From the NCBI RefSeq assembly GCF_003387475.1, contig NZ_QUNO01000033.1:1-64000 (forward strand): 64,000 nucleotides of DNA, given 5' to 3'. This document shows, piece after piece, positions 1-9,051 of this stretch. The translations under genes were made by a program, and so were the position numbers. The stretch is from Kutzneria buriramensis (lineage in GTDB: Bacteria; Actinomycetota; Actinomycetes; Mycobacteriales; Pseudonocardiaceae). Under the pieces are notes generated by a model. The model saw only the letters and a program-made list of their open reading frames with translations, was not told where the DNA came from and ran no database searches. Position 1 is the stretch's first letter. Each line of letters begins with the position of its first letter.

Positions 1-1
1 C

Positions 2-784
2 TCCGATCCCTACTTCGCGCGGATCGTGGTCGGCGTCAGCCGGGAGGTCACCGCCGCCGGACTGCAACTCGTGCTACTACCCGTCCCGTCCACAAGGGAC
101 TGTCAGGCGCCGGCCATGCACTACCTGAGCAGCGGTCACGTCGACGGCGCGCTGTTCGTCAGCATGCGCGGCCGCAGTCCGCTGGATCTGGACCGGATCG
201 AGGTCCCCGTGGTCATCGGCGGACGCCCGGTGCACGGCGGCCAGCACCGCCAAGTCTCCTACGTGGACGCCGACAACCTCGGCGGTGCGTCACGGGCCGT
301 TCGACACCTCATCGACAGCGGCCGGTCCGTGATCGCCACCGTGGCCGGCCCCCGGGACATGACCGTCGGCCTGGACCGCCTCGCCGGCTACCGCCAGGTG
401 ATGGCCGACGCGGAGAGGTCCGACCACGGCCTGGTCTTCTTCGGCGACTTCGGCCAAGCCTCCGGCGAACACGCCACCACCCGACTACTAGAACGCCGCC
501 CCGACGTCGACGCCATCTTCACCGCATCCGACCTGATGGCCGTCGGCGTACTCCGCGCACTACGCCGGGCCGGCCGCCGAGTGCCCGACGACGTCGCCGT
601 GATCGGCTTCGACGACCTGCCCATCGGCCGCCACACCGACCCCCCACTCACCACCGTCCGCCAACCCATCGAGGAAATGGGCGCACGAATGACCGGCGAA
701 CTGCTCAGCCAGATCGTCGCCGGGCCCTCCGCACCACGCCGGGTCGTGCTCGACACCGAACTCGTGCTGCGCGCCTCGGCGTGA
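2..784 (+). CDS. LacI-family transcriptional regulator, 5' end cut off by window
   Basis: The open frame runs from the first bases (SDPYFARIV at its visible start) to a TGA at 782-784, so the GTG at 26 is internal and the helix-turn-helix lies outside the window. About 260 residues of the periplasmic-binding-like effector domain are visible, with the usual LacI/GalR landmarks: DGALFVSM in the first subdomain, FTASDLMAVGVLRALRRAGRRVPDDVAVIGFDD in outline near the C terminus, then the PLTTVRQP segment and a LVLRAS ending. Family members repress sugar catabolic genes and are released by a sugar ligand. It is convergent with the GH42 gene at 1009-3084. Which operator it reads cannot be told because the DNA-binding part is missing. 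Confidence 0.9.
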   Translation, partial: SDPYFARIVVGVSREVTAAGLQLVLLPVPSTRDCQAPAMHYLSSGHVDGALFVSMRGRSPLDLDRIEVPVVIGGRPVHGGQHRQVSYVDADNLGGASRAVRHLIDSGRSVIATVAGPRDMTVGLDRLAGYRQVMADAERSDHGLVFFGDFGQASGEHATTRLLERRPDVDAIFTASDLMAVGVLRALRRAGRRVPDDVAVIGFDDLPIGRHTDPPLTTVRQPIEEMGARMTGELLSQIVAGPSAPRRVVLDTELVLRASA

Positions 785-947
785 AAGACGCCGACCGGGC
801 CGACGTCGATATCCGCCACCGGCGGAAAGCCGAAAGCTCCCCGAACGCACCGCGGAGGTGACTTGACCGGCGATACCGCGCCAAGCCGGTAACCAATCGG
901 TCGAGGTCAGACCGCCAGTGCTCGACCCGCGCTGGGGCGTCAGCACT

Positions 948-966
948 GGGAGTGCTCGCCACTCCC
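948..966. terminator. short hairpin between convergent genes
   Basis: A 7-bp perfect stem, GGGAGTG with CACTCCC, and a 5-nt loop. It lies between the LacI gene ending at 784 and the GH42 gene ending at 1009, where both transcripts need to stop. There is no T-tract, as usual in high-GC actinomycetes. Confidence 0.4.
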
Positions 967-1008
967 CTCACCGAGCCGGTCGTCGCGGCAAGGTCCACAA
1001 GCGCCGGC

Positions 1009-3084
1009 TCAGCCGGCGACGAAGACCCGCACATCCCAGGCGCCGAGGCGCACCTCCGCACCGCTGGGCAGCCAGCCGCCGTCCAGGACATCGGTCAGGC
1101 TCGTCGGCGCCTGGGCACGAGCGGGACGCCAGCTCCAGTTGTGCACCACGTGCACCCGCCGACCGTCCGTGCCGGTTCCGGTCATCACCGTGGCGGACGC
1201 AGGCAGGTCCCGCCAGCCGCTGACCGGCTCCGGCGCCAGCCAGGTGGCCAACGCCTGAGCAAGGCCGCGCCCGGGCACGGTACCGACGCTGGTGACGCGT
1301 CCACCGCCGTGACGGCGCGTGGTGGCCACGGGCCAGCGGCCGAAGTGCGGGTGGTCGTACTCGGCGAGCACCTCGGCGTCCTCGACGGTCAGGCCGTCCA
1401 CCCAGTGGGTCGCCGAAGCGCCGTCGGGCAGCTCGAGCGGGCTGCCGGGCGTCGCCCGAACCGAAAGGTCGGCGGCGAGGTTGCTGAACTCGTCGTACCT
1501 GGCGCCCGCAGCCTCGGCCAACCGCGACTCGTGGCGGGCCCGGCCCTCGTGATCGGCGTAGCCGGTGCGGGGCCCCAGAACCAGGTGGCCACCGGCGGCC
1601 GCGTAGGCCACGAGCCAGTCGAGCATGGCGTCGTCGGCGAGGTACAGGCCGGCCGCGATCAGCACCGGATGGCGGCCCACGGCCAGGTCTGCCGGAATCT
1701 GGCCGAGCTGGCGGGCGTGGTAGATCCGCACCTGGCGGCCGGCGTCGAAGGCGCCGCGGTAGAACGGGTCGAAGATCCGGTCGTACGCGGCGGGATCCGG
1801 CCCGCCGTCGGCCTTCGCCAGCGGCGGGTACTTCTGCATCAGCCACTTGCTCGGCGCCGAGTAGACCATCGCGATGTCGGCGTCCGGCCGGATGCCGGCG
1901 ACCAGCGCGCCGGCGGTGTCGAACTCCGCGCCGAGGCGGGCGATCTCGGCGTACACCCGGCCCGGGCGGCCGCTGTGCGGCAGGACGCCGCCCCAGTAGG
2001 TCTCCGCGCCGAAGTGCAGCGTGTGCCAGTGCCAGTACTCGATCATCCGGGCTCCGCGCGCCACGAGTGCCCACGCGGCCTGCCGCCACTGCCCGTCGAA
2101 GGCCGGGCGGTTGTCCCACGGCGAGCCGATCGCCTGGGCGTTGGTCTCGGTGACCAGGAACGGCTCCTGGCGGGAGGAGAAGATCCGGTCCGCGCTCTTG
2201 ACCAGCCCCCACACCCCGGTCGCCAGCCACGGGTGCTCGCGGCTGCCGGTGGGCGCGGGCAGTTCGAGGCCGTCCTGCATGTCGTAGTACGGGTTGCCGG
2301 CCGTCACGTCGAGCTTGTCGGTCAGCTCGTCGTCCTGCAGCGCCGGATGCCCGTAGGCGACGCAGGTGGTGACGAACTGCTCGGGCCGGGCGTACTCGCG
2401 CACGATGTCGGCCTGCCAGGCCACGAACTCGGTGGTCTGCCGGGCCAGGAACGCCCGCCAGGCCACGTCGTACTGCGGCTGGGCGTTGCCGTCCGGCGTC
2501 CACAGATCGGCCCATGTCGACAACCGGTGCGACCAGTAGACCAGGCCCCACTCCCGGTTCAGCGTCTCGACGTCGCCGTAGGTGGCGCGCAGGTGATCGA
2601 CGAAGCGTTGGAACACGCCGTGGTTGTGCGGCAGGCGCAGGCCCGGCTCGTTGTCCACCTGGAACCCGATCACCGCCGCATGCTCGGCGTAGCGGGCGAG
2701 GATGGCTCGGATCACCCGCTCGGCGTGGAAGCGGAACGCCGGGTGGCTGAAGTCGATCTCCTGCCGGGCGCCCCAGTCGATGCGGTGGCCCGTGGCGTGC
2801 TCGGCGGCGATCTCCGGGTACTGGCGGGAAAGCCAGGGCGGGACGGCGTAGGTCGGCGTGCCGAGAACGACCGAGATCCCGCGCTCGCGGGCCCCGTCGA
2901 GCACCGGCTGGAGCCAGTCGAGCTCCAACCGGCCGTTGTCCGGCTCCCACGTGGACCAGACCGACTCGCCGACCCGGATGACGGTGAACCTGGCCTCCTT
3001 CATCAGGTCCAGGTCGGCCTTGAGCCGCTCGTACGGCTGGTACTCGTGGTAGTAGGCGGCGCCGAACAGAACGCGGTCGGCCAT
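1009..3084 (-). CDS. GH42 beta-galactosidase (cytoplasmic)
   Basis: 691 aa, the usual GH42 length, with no signal peptide. The (beta/alpha)8 domain starts at once (VLFGAAYYHEYQPYERL). The predicted acid/base is Glu146 in VDNEPG and the predicted nucleophile is Glu313 in VTETNAQ. The trimerisation domain (about 390-600) and the small C-terminal beta domain follow. The enzyme removes terminal beta-galactose, here plausibly from imported galactosylated xyloglucan or galactan oligosaccharides. The ATG at 3084 has GGAGG just upstream. The 59-nt gap to the GH5 gene holds a hairpin, so it may be transcribed by read-through or from its own promoter. A second GH42 of a different subgroup is at 11187-13160. 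Confidence 0.93.
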   Translation of the reverse strand: MADRVLFGAAYYHEYQPYERLKADLDLMKEARFTVIRVGESVWSTWEPDNGRLELDWLQPVLDGARERGISVVLGTPTYAVPPWLSRQYPEIAAEHATGHRIDWGARQEIDFSHPAFRFHAERVIRAILARYAEHAAVIGFQVDNEPGLRLPHNHGVFQRFVDHLRATYGDVETLNREWGLVYWSHRLSTWADLWTPDGNAQPQYDVAWRAFLARQTTEFVAWQADIVREYARPEQFVTTCVAYGHPALQDDELTDKLDVTAGNPYYDMQDGLELPAPTGSREHPWLATGVWGLVKSADRIFSSRQEPFLVTETNAQAIGSPWDNRPAFDGQWRQAAWALVARGARMIEYWHWHTLHFGAETYWGGVLPHSGRPGRVYAEIARLGAEFDTAGALVAGIRPDADIAMVYSAPSKWLMQKYPPLAKADGGPDPAAYDRIFDPFYRGAFDAGRQVRIYHARQLGQIPADLAVGRHPVLIAAGLYLADDAMLDWLVAYAAAGGHLVLGPRTGYADHEGRARHESRLAEAAGARYDEFSNLAADLSVRATPGSPLELPDGASATHWVDGLTVEDAEVLAEYDHPHFGRWPVATTRRHGGGRVTSVGTVPGRGLAQALATWLAPEPVSGWRDLPASATVMTGTGTDGRRVHVVHNWSWRPARAQAPTSLTDVLDGGWLPSGAEVRLGAWDVRVFVAG

Positions 3085-3104
3085 GGGAGGACCTCCGGCG
3101 GAAG

Positions 3105-3136
3105 GGCGGCCGGGACGGGGGCACGCCCCGGCCGCC
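3105..3136 (-). terminator. hairpin between GH5 and GH42 genes
   Basis: A 10-bp perfect stem, GGCGGCCGGG with CCCGGCCGCC, and a 12-nt loop just after the GH5 stop codon (3144). It would act as a full or partial terminator for the GH31-GH5 transcript. Confidence 0.5.
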
Positions 3137-3143
3137 GGGGTCG

Positions 3144-4856
3144 TCAGGACGAGGTGCCGGTCACGGTGTTGCCGGACTTGGTCACGTGGTAGGTGAGGGA
3201 GGTTCCGGTCCAGTAGTGGAAGGTGAGCTTGACCGGCGCGCCGTCCTTGAGGCTGTTGAGGAAGTCGGAGGTCATGGTCGTGGTGCCGGCGGTGTAGTCA
3301 GGGGAGAACGAGTACCCGAACTGCTGGTACGAGGTCCAGCTGGCCGGGCCGGCATTCGTCCCGTCGGCGTAGGTGGCCTCCATGGTGGCCAGCAGGTCGC
3401 CGTGGAACTGGGTGGGGATGGCGAGCGAGGTGGTGGTGCCGGTCGCGTCCGAGAGCACGGGCCGGTCGGCCGACCTCACGTGGAGTTGCCAGGGCACGCC
3501 CCGCGAATACCGGACCTGGAGGGTCGAGTCGACGCCGTAGACGCGGTCGCCGGCCAGCCGGGTGAGCGCCCGGGAGGTCAGGGTCAGCTGGTTGCCGTCC
3601 AGGGTGTAGTCGAGGAACGGGATCAACGGGACGTCGCCCTGCCACAGGCCGGCGAAGAAGAGCCCGTTGGTGTTCAGGGTGATGGTCTGCGCGGGGATCG
3701 GACCGGTCTTCGGCACGAAGAGGTTGTCGGTGGAGGCGGTGCCCGAACGGGTGGTCCAGGAGGCCTTGATCAGGGCCTCCATCTCGGGGTCCACCCACTG
3801 CATGGTGGTGCGGTTGAGGAAGTCGTTGTCGGCGTCCCAGACCGCAGTGGTGAGGCCGTTGATCCGGGCCTCGTAGTCGACCTCCTCGAAGTACTTCAGC
3901 ATCTCCCCGCGTTCGACGTAGCCGGAGTGGGGCGAGGTGAGCAGCCCGTACTCGCCGAGGTAGACGGGAATGCCCTTGGCCACGAAGGTGTCGTGCACCC
4001 GGGCGAAGCCCTCGGTCAGATCCTGCTGGGCCTTGGCGTCGAAGGTCGTGCCGCCGGCGATGTTCACACTGAACGGGTACCAGCTGTAGTAGTGCACGGT
4101 CGCCACCAGGTTGCGGTCGTGCAGCGAACTCATCGTCGCCGACAGGTCGTCGAGCCAGTTCTGGGCGGAGTTGGTCTCCTCCGCGGGAAGGACGAGCAGG
4201 CGGTCCTTGTTCCCCCCGCCGCTGTCGCGCACGATGTCGTGGAACGAGGTGTTGAGTTCTCGCAGGTACTGGGTCTTCTGGGCGTCGGTCGCGTTGGCGA
4301 ACTGCGGCTCGTTGATGCTCTCCATGAGCAGCGTGCGCGGCTCGTCCTTGAACTCGGCGGCGATCTGCTGCCAGGTCGAGTCGAACCGGGCCATGATGTT
4401 GTCGTGGTCGGTGGACATGTACTCGATCCACTTCCACGAGTCGTGGTGCACGTTGATCTCGACGTAGAGCCCGTCCTCCAGGGCCCAGTCGACCACCTGC
4501 TTGACCCGCTTCATCCACACCGGGTCGATGGTGTACGGGGTGGTGTCGGACTGGTGGGGGTACCAGGTGACGGGGATCCGGACGCTGCGGAAGCCCCGGG
4601 CCCGGAGGCCGTCGAACGTGGCCTTGGTGGTGAGCGGGTTGCCCCAGGAGGTCTCGTCGGGAATGGCGTCGAGGGTGTTGCCGAGGTTCCAGCTGGGCTG
4701 CATCGCGGCCACGGCCTTCATCGGATCCGCCGGGGCCGACTGCGCCGCCGGCGTCGCGTGCGCGGGGACGACGGCGAGCGTGGCCATGGTCGCCACCGCG
4801 ATCGGGATGCTCGCCAATAGTCCGAGTCTGCGCCTGCGGTGCCGTGTCTGTGTCAT
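3144..4856 (-). CDS. secreted GH5 endoglucanase/xyloglucanase with C-terminal Ig-like and CBM46-like domains
   Basis: 570 aa from the ATG at 4856, which has AGAGGAC upstream. The frame runs to 4928 but that extension lacks a signal peptide and overlaps the GH31 gene. A Sec signal peptide (RHRRRR n-region, cleavage near Ala-His-Ala around residue 34) is followed by a GH5 barrel: NLGNTLDA near 57, acid Glu183 in SINEP, nucleophile Glu302 in YLGEYG. After about residue 370 come an Ig-like X2-type domain (DNLFVPKTGPI) and a final aromatic-rich domain ending LTYHVTKSGNTV. This is the GH5_4-Ig-CBM46 arrangement known from Bacillus Cel5B, which acts on xyloglucan and mixed-linkage glucan. It lies 31 nt downstream of an alpha-xylosidase-like gene, which supports a xyloglucan role; the exact substrate is inferred. 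Confidence 0.88.
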   Translation of the reverse strand: MTQTRHRRRRLGLLASIPIAVATMATLAVVPAHATPAAQSAPADPMKAVAAMQPSWNLGNTLDAIPDETSWGNPLTTKATFDGLRARGFRSVRIPVTWYPHQSDTTPYTIDPVWMKRVKQVVDWALEDGLYVEINVHHDSWKWIEYMSTDHDNIMARFDSTWQQIAAEFKDEPRTLLMESINEPQFANATDAQKTQYLRELNTSFHDIVRDSGGGNKDRLLVLPAEETNSAQNWLDDLSATMSSLHDRNLVATVHYYSWYPFSVNIAGGTTFDAKAQQDLTEGFARVHDTFVAKGIPVYLGEYGLLTSPHSGYVERGEMLKYFEEVDYEARINGLTTAVWDADNDFLNRTTMQWVDPEMEALIKASWTTRSGTASTDNLFVPKTGPIPAQTITLNTNGLFFAGLWQGDVPLIPFLDYTLDGNQLTLTSRALTRLAGDRVYGVDSTLQVRYSRGVPWQLHVRSADRPVLSDATGTTTSLAIPTQFHGDLLATMEATYADGTNAGPASWTSYQQFGYSFSPDYTAGTTTMTSDFLNSLKDGAPVKLTFHYWTGTSLTYHVTKSGNTVTGTSS

Positions 4857-4887
4857 GTGCCGTCCTCTTCGGTTGATCGAACTGGGG

Positions 4888-6894
4888 TCAGTCGGCGGTG
4901 AAGGCGGCGGCCACGGCCGCGCCTTCACGGAGGAAGACCGGAATGTGCTCGAGCGGGGCCGCCGCGTCGACGGTGACGCCGCCGTCGTGGACGTCGCCGC
5001 TGGCCGGGTCCAGCCAGCGGGTCCCCGCCGGCAGATACACCGGCCGCGACCGCGCCCCGGCTTCGGTGACCGGGGCGACCAGCACGTCCGGTCCGAGCAG
5101 GAACTGGTCGTCCACCGTCCAGGCGCGCTCGTCGTCGGGGAAGTCGAAGAACAGCGGACGCATCGGCGGCGCGCCGGTGCGGTGCGCGGCCCCGGACAGC
5201 TCGGTCAGGTAGGGGCGCAGGCGTTCCCGCAACCGCAGGTGCGCGGCCAGGATTGCGTACGCCTCCTCGCCGTAGGACCACACCTCGTTCGGCCCGCCGG
5301 ACATCGAGGCCGAAAACGCCTGGTTCGGTACCCGGTCACCGTGCAGCCGCATGATCGGGCTGAACGTGCCGTACTGGAACCATCGCACCACCACCTCCCG
5401 GTAGGCCGGATCGTCCGGGTCGCCGCCGAGAAAGCCGCCGATGTCGGTGTGCCACCACGGGATGCCGCTCATGGCGACGTTCAGTCCGGCCCGGATCTGG
5501 GTGGCCAGTGACGCGAAGGTGGGGGCGATGTCGCCGGACCACAGCGCCACGCCGTGACGCTGGCTGCCCGCCCAGGCGCTGCGGATCAGAGTCAGCGGAC
5601 GGTCCTCACCGACCGACCGCAGGCCGTCCGCCACGCCCTGCGCGTGCAGCAGCGCATAGAGATTGCCCACCTGCACACCCGGCCCGGCGGCATAGCCGGC
5701 GTGCGCGGCCAGCTCCGGCGAGACGTCCGGCTCGCACGCGTCGAGCCAGAACACGCTGATTCCGTCGGATCGGTAGCGCTCGCTCAGCTGCTGCCACAGC
5801 AACTGGCGGGCACGGGGATGGGTGGCGTCGTAGAGGGCCATCGGCTGGTAGTCGGTTCCGTGGCCCCGAGCCGGCCAGTGCGAGGTGAGCAGCCCACCTT
5901 GACGGCGATCCCGCACCAGCAACCCGTCCGCCCGCAGCGCCTCGTAGTTGTCGCTGTCCGGCTCCACCATCGGCCACACCGACACCGCGAGCTTGACGCC
6001 GAGCTCCGACAACTCCTTCACCATCGCCGCCGGATCGGGCCACTCGCTCGGTTCGAAGCGCCAGTCCCCCATCCTCGGCCAGTGGAAGAAGTCGCAGACG
6101 ATCACCGACAGCGGCAGCCCGCGGCGAGCGTGCTCGCGGGCCACGGCCAGCAGTTCCTCCTGATCGCGGTAGCGCAGCCTGGACTGCCAGAACCCGCTGG
6201 CCCACTCCGGCAGCAACGGCGGATGGCCGGTGGCATCGGCGTAGCCGGCCATGATCTCGGCCGGGGTGTCGCCCGCGGTGATCCAGTAGTCGACCTGCTG
6301 GGCGGAGTCGGCCACCCAGCGGGTGGTGTCGCCGGCCAACTCCACCCTTCCCATCGCGGGGTTGTGCCACAGCAGCCCGTAGCCGCGCGAGGAGTGCAGG
6401 AACGGGATGGCGACCACCCTGTTGCCCTGGACCAGGTCGATGACCAGGCCCTTCTGGTCCAGCCGGCCGTGCAGGTGCTGGCCCAGGCCGAAGATCCGTT
6501 CCCCCTCGTATGCCGTGAAGTGCTGCTCGATGCGGTAGCTGCCGTCCCCGCGAGGCGAGTGGATCCGCGGCCCGGGGTCCCAGGCGGTGTACGGCTGCTG
6601 GTCCGCGAGCAGTTCGCGGCCGGTCGCCGCGTGCAGGAACCGGATCCGGCCACGGGTGTCCGCCGCCACGGCGAGCCGCCCGTTGACCAGACGAGCCGAT
6701 CCGTCGTCCAGGACCGTCAGCTCGACCCCGGAGGCCGGCGGGGCCGTCGTGTCGAGCGCGCCCGGCAGGTCGCTCTCGATCGCGGTGGCCGCGGCGCGGA
6801 CCCGCACCGCGTGCGGACCCCAGGGCTCGATGCGCAGCACCTCCTGCGGCGTCCGCAGTTCGAGACCGCCGTCGTGGCGGATGAAGTCAGGCAT
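4888..6894 (-). CDS. GH31 glycosidase, probable alpha-xylosidase
   Basis: 668 aa with no signal peptide, hence cytoplasmic. An N-terminal beta-sandwich (about 1-215, with the GLGQHLHGRLDQKG stretch) leads into the GH31 barrel. The predicted nucleophile is Asp385 in FWLDACEPD and the predicted acid/base is Asp455 in WSGDI, followed by WWHTDIGGF. The FWLDxxEP form of the nucleophile motif is typical of bacterial GH31 enzymes annotated as alpha-xylosidases, and DFFHW near 268 resembles the aromatic pocket of that group. Such enzymes remove non-reducing-end xylose from xyloglucan oligosaccharides. AAGGGAG precedes the ATG. It is a paralogue of 13157-15193. Substrate is inferred; alpha-glucosidase activity is not excluded. 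Confidence 0.87.
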   Translation of the reverse strand: MPDFIRHDGGLELRTPQEVLRIEPWGPHAVRVRAAATAIESDLPGALDTTAPPASGVELTVLDDGSARLVNGRLAVAADTRGRIRFLHAATGRELLADQQPYTAWDPGPRIHSPRGDGSYRIEQHFTAYEGERIFGLGQHLHGRLDQKGLVIDLVQGNRVVAIPFLHSSRGYGLLWHNPAMGRVELAGDTTRWVADSAQQVDYWITAGDTPAEIMAGYADATGHPPLLPEWASGFWQSRLRYRDQEELLAVAREHARRGLPLSVIVCDFFHWPRMGDWRFEPSEWPDPAAMVKELSELGVKLAVSVWPMVEPDSDNYEALRADGLLVRDRRQGGLLTSHWPARGHGTDYQPMALYDATHPRARQLLWQQLSERYRSDGISVFWLDACEPDVSPELAAHAGYAAGPGVQVGNLYALLHAQGVADGLRSVGEDRPLTLIRSAWAGSQRHGVALWSGDIAPTFASLATQIRAGLNVAMSGIPWWHTDIGGFLGGDPDDPAYREVVVRWFQYGTFSPIMRLHGDRVPNQAFSASMSGGPNEVWSYGEEAYAILAAHLRLRERLRPYLTELSGAAHRTGAPPMRPLFFDFPDDERAWTVDDQFLLGPDVLVAPVTEAGARSRPVYLPAGTRWLDPASGDVHDGGVTVDAAAPLEHIPVFLREGAAVAAAFTAD

Positions 6895-6964
6895 GGCGTC
6901 TCCCTTGTCGACCGCGCTCGGAAGTCCGTAGCCGAACCGGCCGAAGTGGACGGTGCGGGCCGAG

Positions 6965-6997
6965 GGCGGCCCGGCGACGTGCGGGCGCCGGGCCGCC
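6965..6997 (-). terminator. strong hairpin after the GH51-like gene
   Basis: A perfect 12-bp stem, GGCGGCCCGGCG with CGCCGGGCCGCC, and a 9-nt loop, in the 125-nt gap between the stop of the GH51-like gene and the start of the GH31 gene. It suggests the GH51-like gene is a separate transcription unit. Confidence 0.6.
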
Positions 6998-7019
6998 GGG
7001 TCAGTTCAGCCGAAACGGG

Positions 7020-8894
7020 TCAGCTGAACGTCCACTGCTGATTGCTCTGGCTCGACCCGCAGGCCCACAGCTGGACCTTGGTTCCGTTCGCGGTGCCGAA
7101 CCCGTTCACGTCAAGACACAGTCCGGTTTGGACGTTGCTGACCGTGCCGCTGGAGTTGACGTTCCACTGCTGGTTGGCACCGCCGGTGCACTGCCAGATC
7201 ACGGCGGCGGTGCCGTTGGCCGTGCCACTGCCGGAGTCGTCCAGGCACATCGGGGTGCTGGTGTTGTCGTAGAACCGGAACTCCTTGGCGGAGGTGCGGG
7301 TCAGGGCCTGGGCCGTCCCGCCGTTGCAGTCCCAGATCTGGGCCTGCGTGCCGGCCGTGGTGCTGCCGCCGTTGATGTCCAGGCACTTGCCCGCGCCGAC
7401 CGCATGCAGCGCGCCGGTGCTCCCGCCCGTGTTGCCGCCGCCGCTCGGGTGCATCTGCACTACGACCACCGAGTACGCCGGGACCGTCTGGGTGGTGCCG
7501 CTACCGGTGGCGGCCGAGGTGATCGAGGTGCCGTTCTTCTGATAGGTGTACACGGTCGGGGTGGCCGAGGACGGCGTGAACCCGGTGTAGGACAGGGACA
7601 CCGTGGTGCTGTTGTTCGGATCCTTGTTGATCAGCATCACGTTCACGTCGCCGTTGCCGCGGTGCACCGCGTGCGCGGAGATCAGCGAGTTCGAGCTGGT
7701 GGTCTGGACCAGCGAGTCGCCGGACTGGGCCAGCTTGCCGATCATCGAGATGCCGTAGTAGGGCGCGAACGGGGTGTTCACCGCCGGCTCGCAGGACGAG
7801 CCGCTGGAGATCACGGCCCCGTCGTCGTAGTCGGTGGCACCGTCCACAGTGGTGACATTGGAGCAGCTGGTGCCGTTGTGCATGGCCCAGTAGTCGACGG
7901 TGAACGCGCCGTTCTCGGCCCAGGTCAGCATCTGGTCCGGGGCGAACAACCCGTTCGGGGCGGTGTTCTTGTACTTGTCGGCGTTCGTCTCGGTGATCGC
8001 GATGCCCACGTTCGACGCGTTGCCGCCGGCGTACTGGTTGATCAGCGACCGCACCGTGCTGGCCATGCCCGGGACGTTGGCCTGCGGCTTGGCCAGCAGG
8101 TCGGCTTCGCTGGTGGTGGTCGGGTAGTCGTGCACGATCACGAAGTCGATCTTCGAGCCGGCGATGGACAGGACGGTGTGGTTCCAGTCCTGGGTGTCAC
8201 CGGGGCCGACGATGCCGTCCGGCCAGCTGCCGGGCGTGGTGAGCACCGCCCCGATCTTGATGCTGGAGTCCACCGCCTTCATCGCCGAGACGAACTGGAC
8301 CAGGTTGGTGGCGTACGTGGTGGCGCTGTGGCTGGAGTGCTTGTCGGTCTCCCACTGCGCGCCGTACTCGCCGTTGCCGGGGATCTCGTTGCCGATCTCC
8401 CAGTACTTGACGCCGTAGCCCTTGGTGACATTGGCGTACCGCACCCAGGCGGCCGCCTCGTCCGGCGTGCCCGACCCGTAGTCCGCGGTGATGATCGGCT
8501 GGGTGTGCGCCGCCCGGACCGTGCCCATGAACGTGTCGAAGTCGGTGTTCGGGGCGACGACGCCACCGTCGGCGGTGTTGGTCTGCCAGTGGTAGATGTC
8601 GGCGTAACTGCCGCCGGGATAACGCATCATCCCGATACCGGCGTTGCTGAGCAGCCCGGGAATGGCCGAGCCGTTCATGTTGCCGTCGTACACCTGGGTG
8701 TTCAGGCCGGGTGTGGTGGACGAGTAGTTGGCCAGCCAGTGGGTGGCGTCGACCGACACCGTCGCCGAGGTGGCGGCGGTGGCGACCGGGGCGGCGGCGG
8801 TGAAAGCGCCGGCGGACAGGGCGGCGGCGAGGAGCGACAGGGCAGCGGCCGGGGCGAGCAGGCGATCACGTCCGGCGCGATGTAACCGTTTCAC
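7020..8894 (-). CDS. secreted clan GH-A glycosidase, GH51-like arabinofuranosidase type, with C-terminal CBM13
   Basis: 624 aa from a GTG with GGAGGG upstream. A signal peptide (about 1-41) is followed by a clan GH-A barrel with MRYPGGSY near 90 (a GH51-type motif), acid Glu170 in YWEIGNE and a likely nucleophile Glu302 in ITETNADK. A beta-sandwich domain (about 395-482) and a ricin-type CBM13 (about 494-624, three repeats with CLD and NQQW signatures) complete it. Related secreted actinomycete proteins are annotated as alpha-L-arabinofuranosidases. GH51 enzymes are usually cytoplasmic and lack CBM13, so this is an atypical branch, and GH39/GH79-like activity cannot be excluded. A perfect TGTTAGCGCTAACA palindrome lies 103 bp upstream of the start. 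Confidence 0.75.
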   Translation of the reverse strand: MKRLHRAGRDRLLAPAAALSLLAAALSAGAFTAAAPVATAATSATVSVDATHWLANYSSTTPGLNTQVYDGNMNGSAIPGLLSNAGIGMMRYPGGSYADIYHWQTNTADGGVVAPNTDFDTFMGTVRAAHTQPIITADYGSGTPDEAAAWVRYANVTKGYGVKYWEIGNEIPGNGEYGAQWETDKHSSHSATTYATNLVQFVSAMKAVDSSIKIGAVLTTPGSWPDGIVGPGDTQDWNHTVLSIAGSKIDFVIVHDYPTTTSEADLLAKPQANVPGMASTVRSLINQYAGGNASNVGIAITETNADKYKNTAPNGLFAPDQMLTWAENGAFTVDYWAMHNGTSCSNVTTVDGATDYDDGAVISSGSSCEPAVNTPFAPYYGISMIGKLAQSGDSLVQTTSSNSLISAHAVHRGNGDVNVMLINKDPNNSTTVSLSYTGFTPSSATPTVYTYQKNGTSITSAATGSGTTQTVPAYSVVVVQMHPSGGGNTGGSTGALHAVGAGKCLDINGGSTTAGTQAQIWDCNGGTAQALTRTSAKEFRFYDNTSTPMCLDDSGSGTANGTAAVIWQCTGGANQQWNVNSSGTVSNVQTGLCLDVNGFGTANGTKVQLWACGSSQSNQQWTFS

Positions 8895-8996
8895 GAAACC
8901 CTCCGTTGGGTCGTGGTTGCGGCAGGGATGTGGTGGTGCTCCCGTCTGCGGAACGGCGGGCTTCCAGCCGTGCGTTCGAGCACGGCGGCCTTGTGG

Positions 8997-9012
8997 GTGT
9001 TAGCGCTAACAC
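8997..9012. promoter_or_regulatory. LacI-type operator palindrome upstream of the GH51-like gene
   Basis: A perfect 16-bp palindrome, GTGTTAGCGCTAACAC, in the 157-bp gap between the GH36 stop and the GH51-like start. A nearly identical 14-bp site is at 27132-27145, before the GH62 gene. The central CG-containing symmetric form is typical of LacI-family operators; the cognate regulator is not known. Confidence 0.75.
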
Positions 9013-9051
9013 GCACTGGCATGGCGATCCCGGAAAGTCCGAGTGGCGCGG

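Noticed and set aside
1002-1018. CGCCGGCT/AGCCGGCG inverted repeat as the GH42 terminator
   Set aside because: It overlaps the last codons and stop of GH42 and has a one-base centre, so it cannot form a normal hairpin.
952-3192. 746-codon plus-strand frame over GH42
   Set aside because: Antisense shadow, no recognisable motifs and no ribosome site.
4857-4928. Earlier start for the GH5 gene at 4928
   Set aside because: The extra 24 residues overlap the GH31 gene, lack a ribosome site and precede a complete signal peptide.
8888-8899. GTTTC-AC-GAAAC palindrome at the GH51-like start codon as an operator
   Set aside because: It overlaps the ribosome-site/start codon region and has the reverse polarity of the other CGAAA/TTTCG sites; chance is likely.
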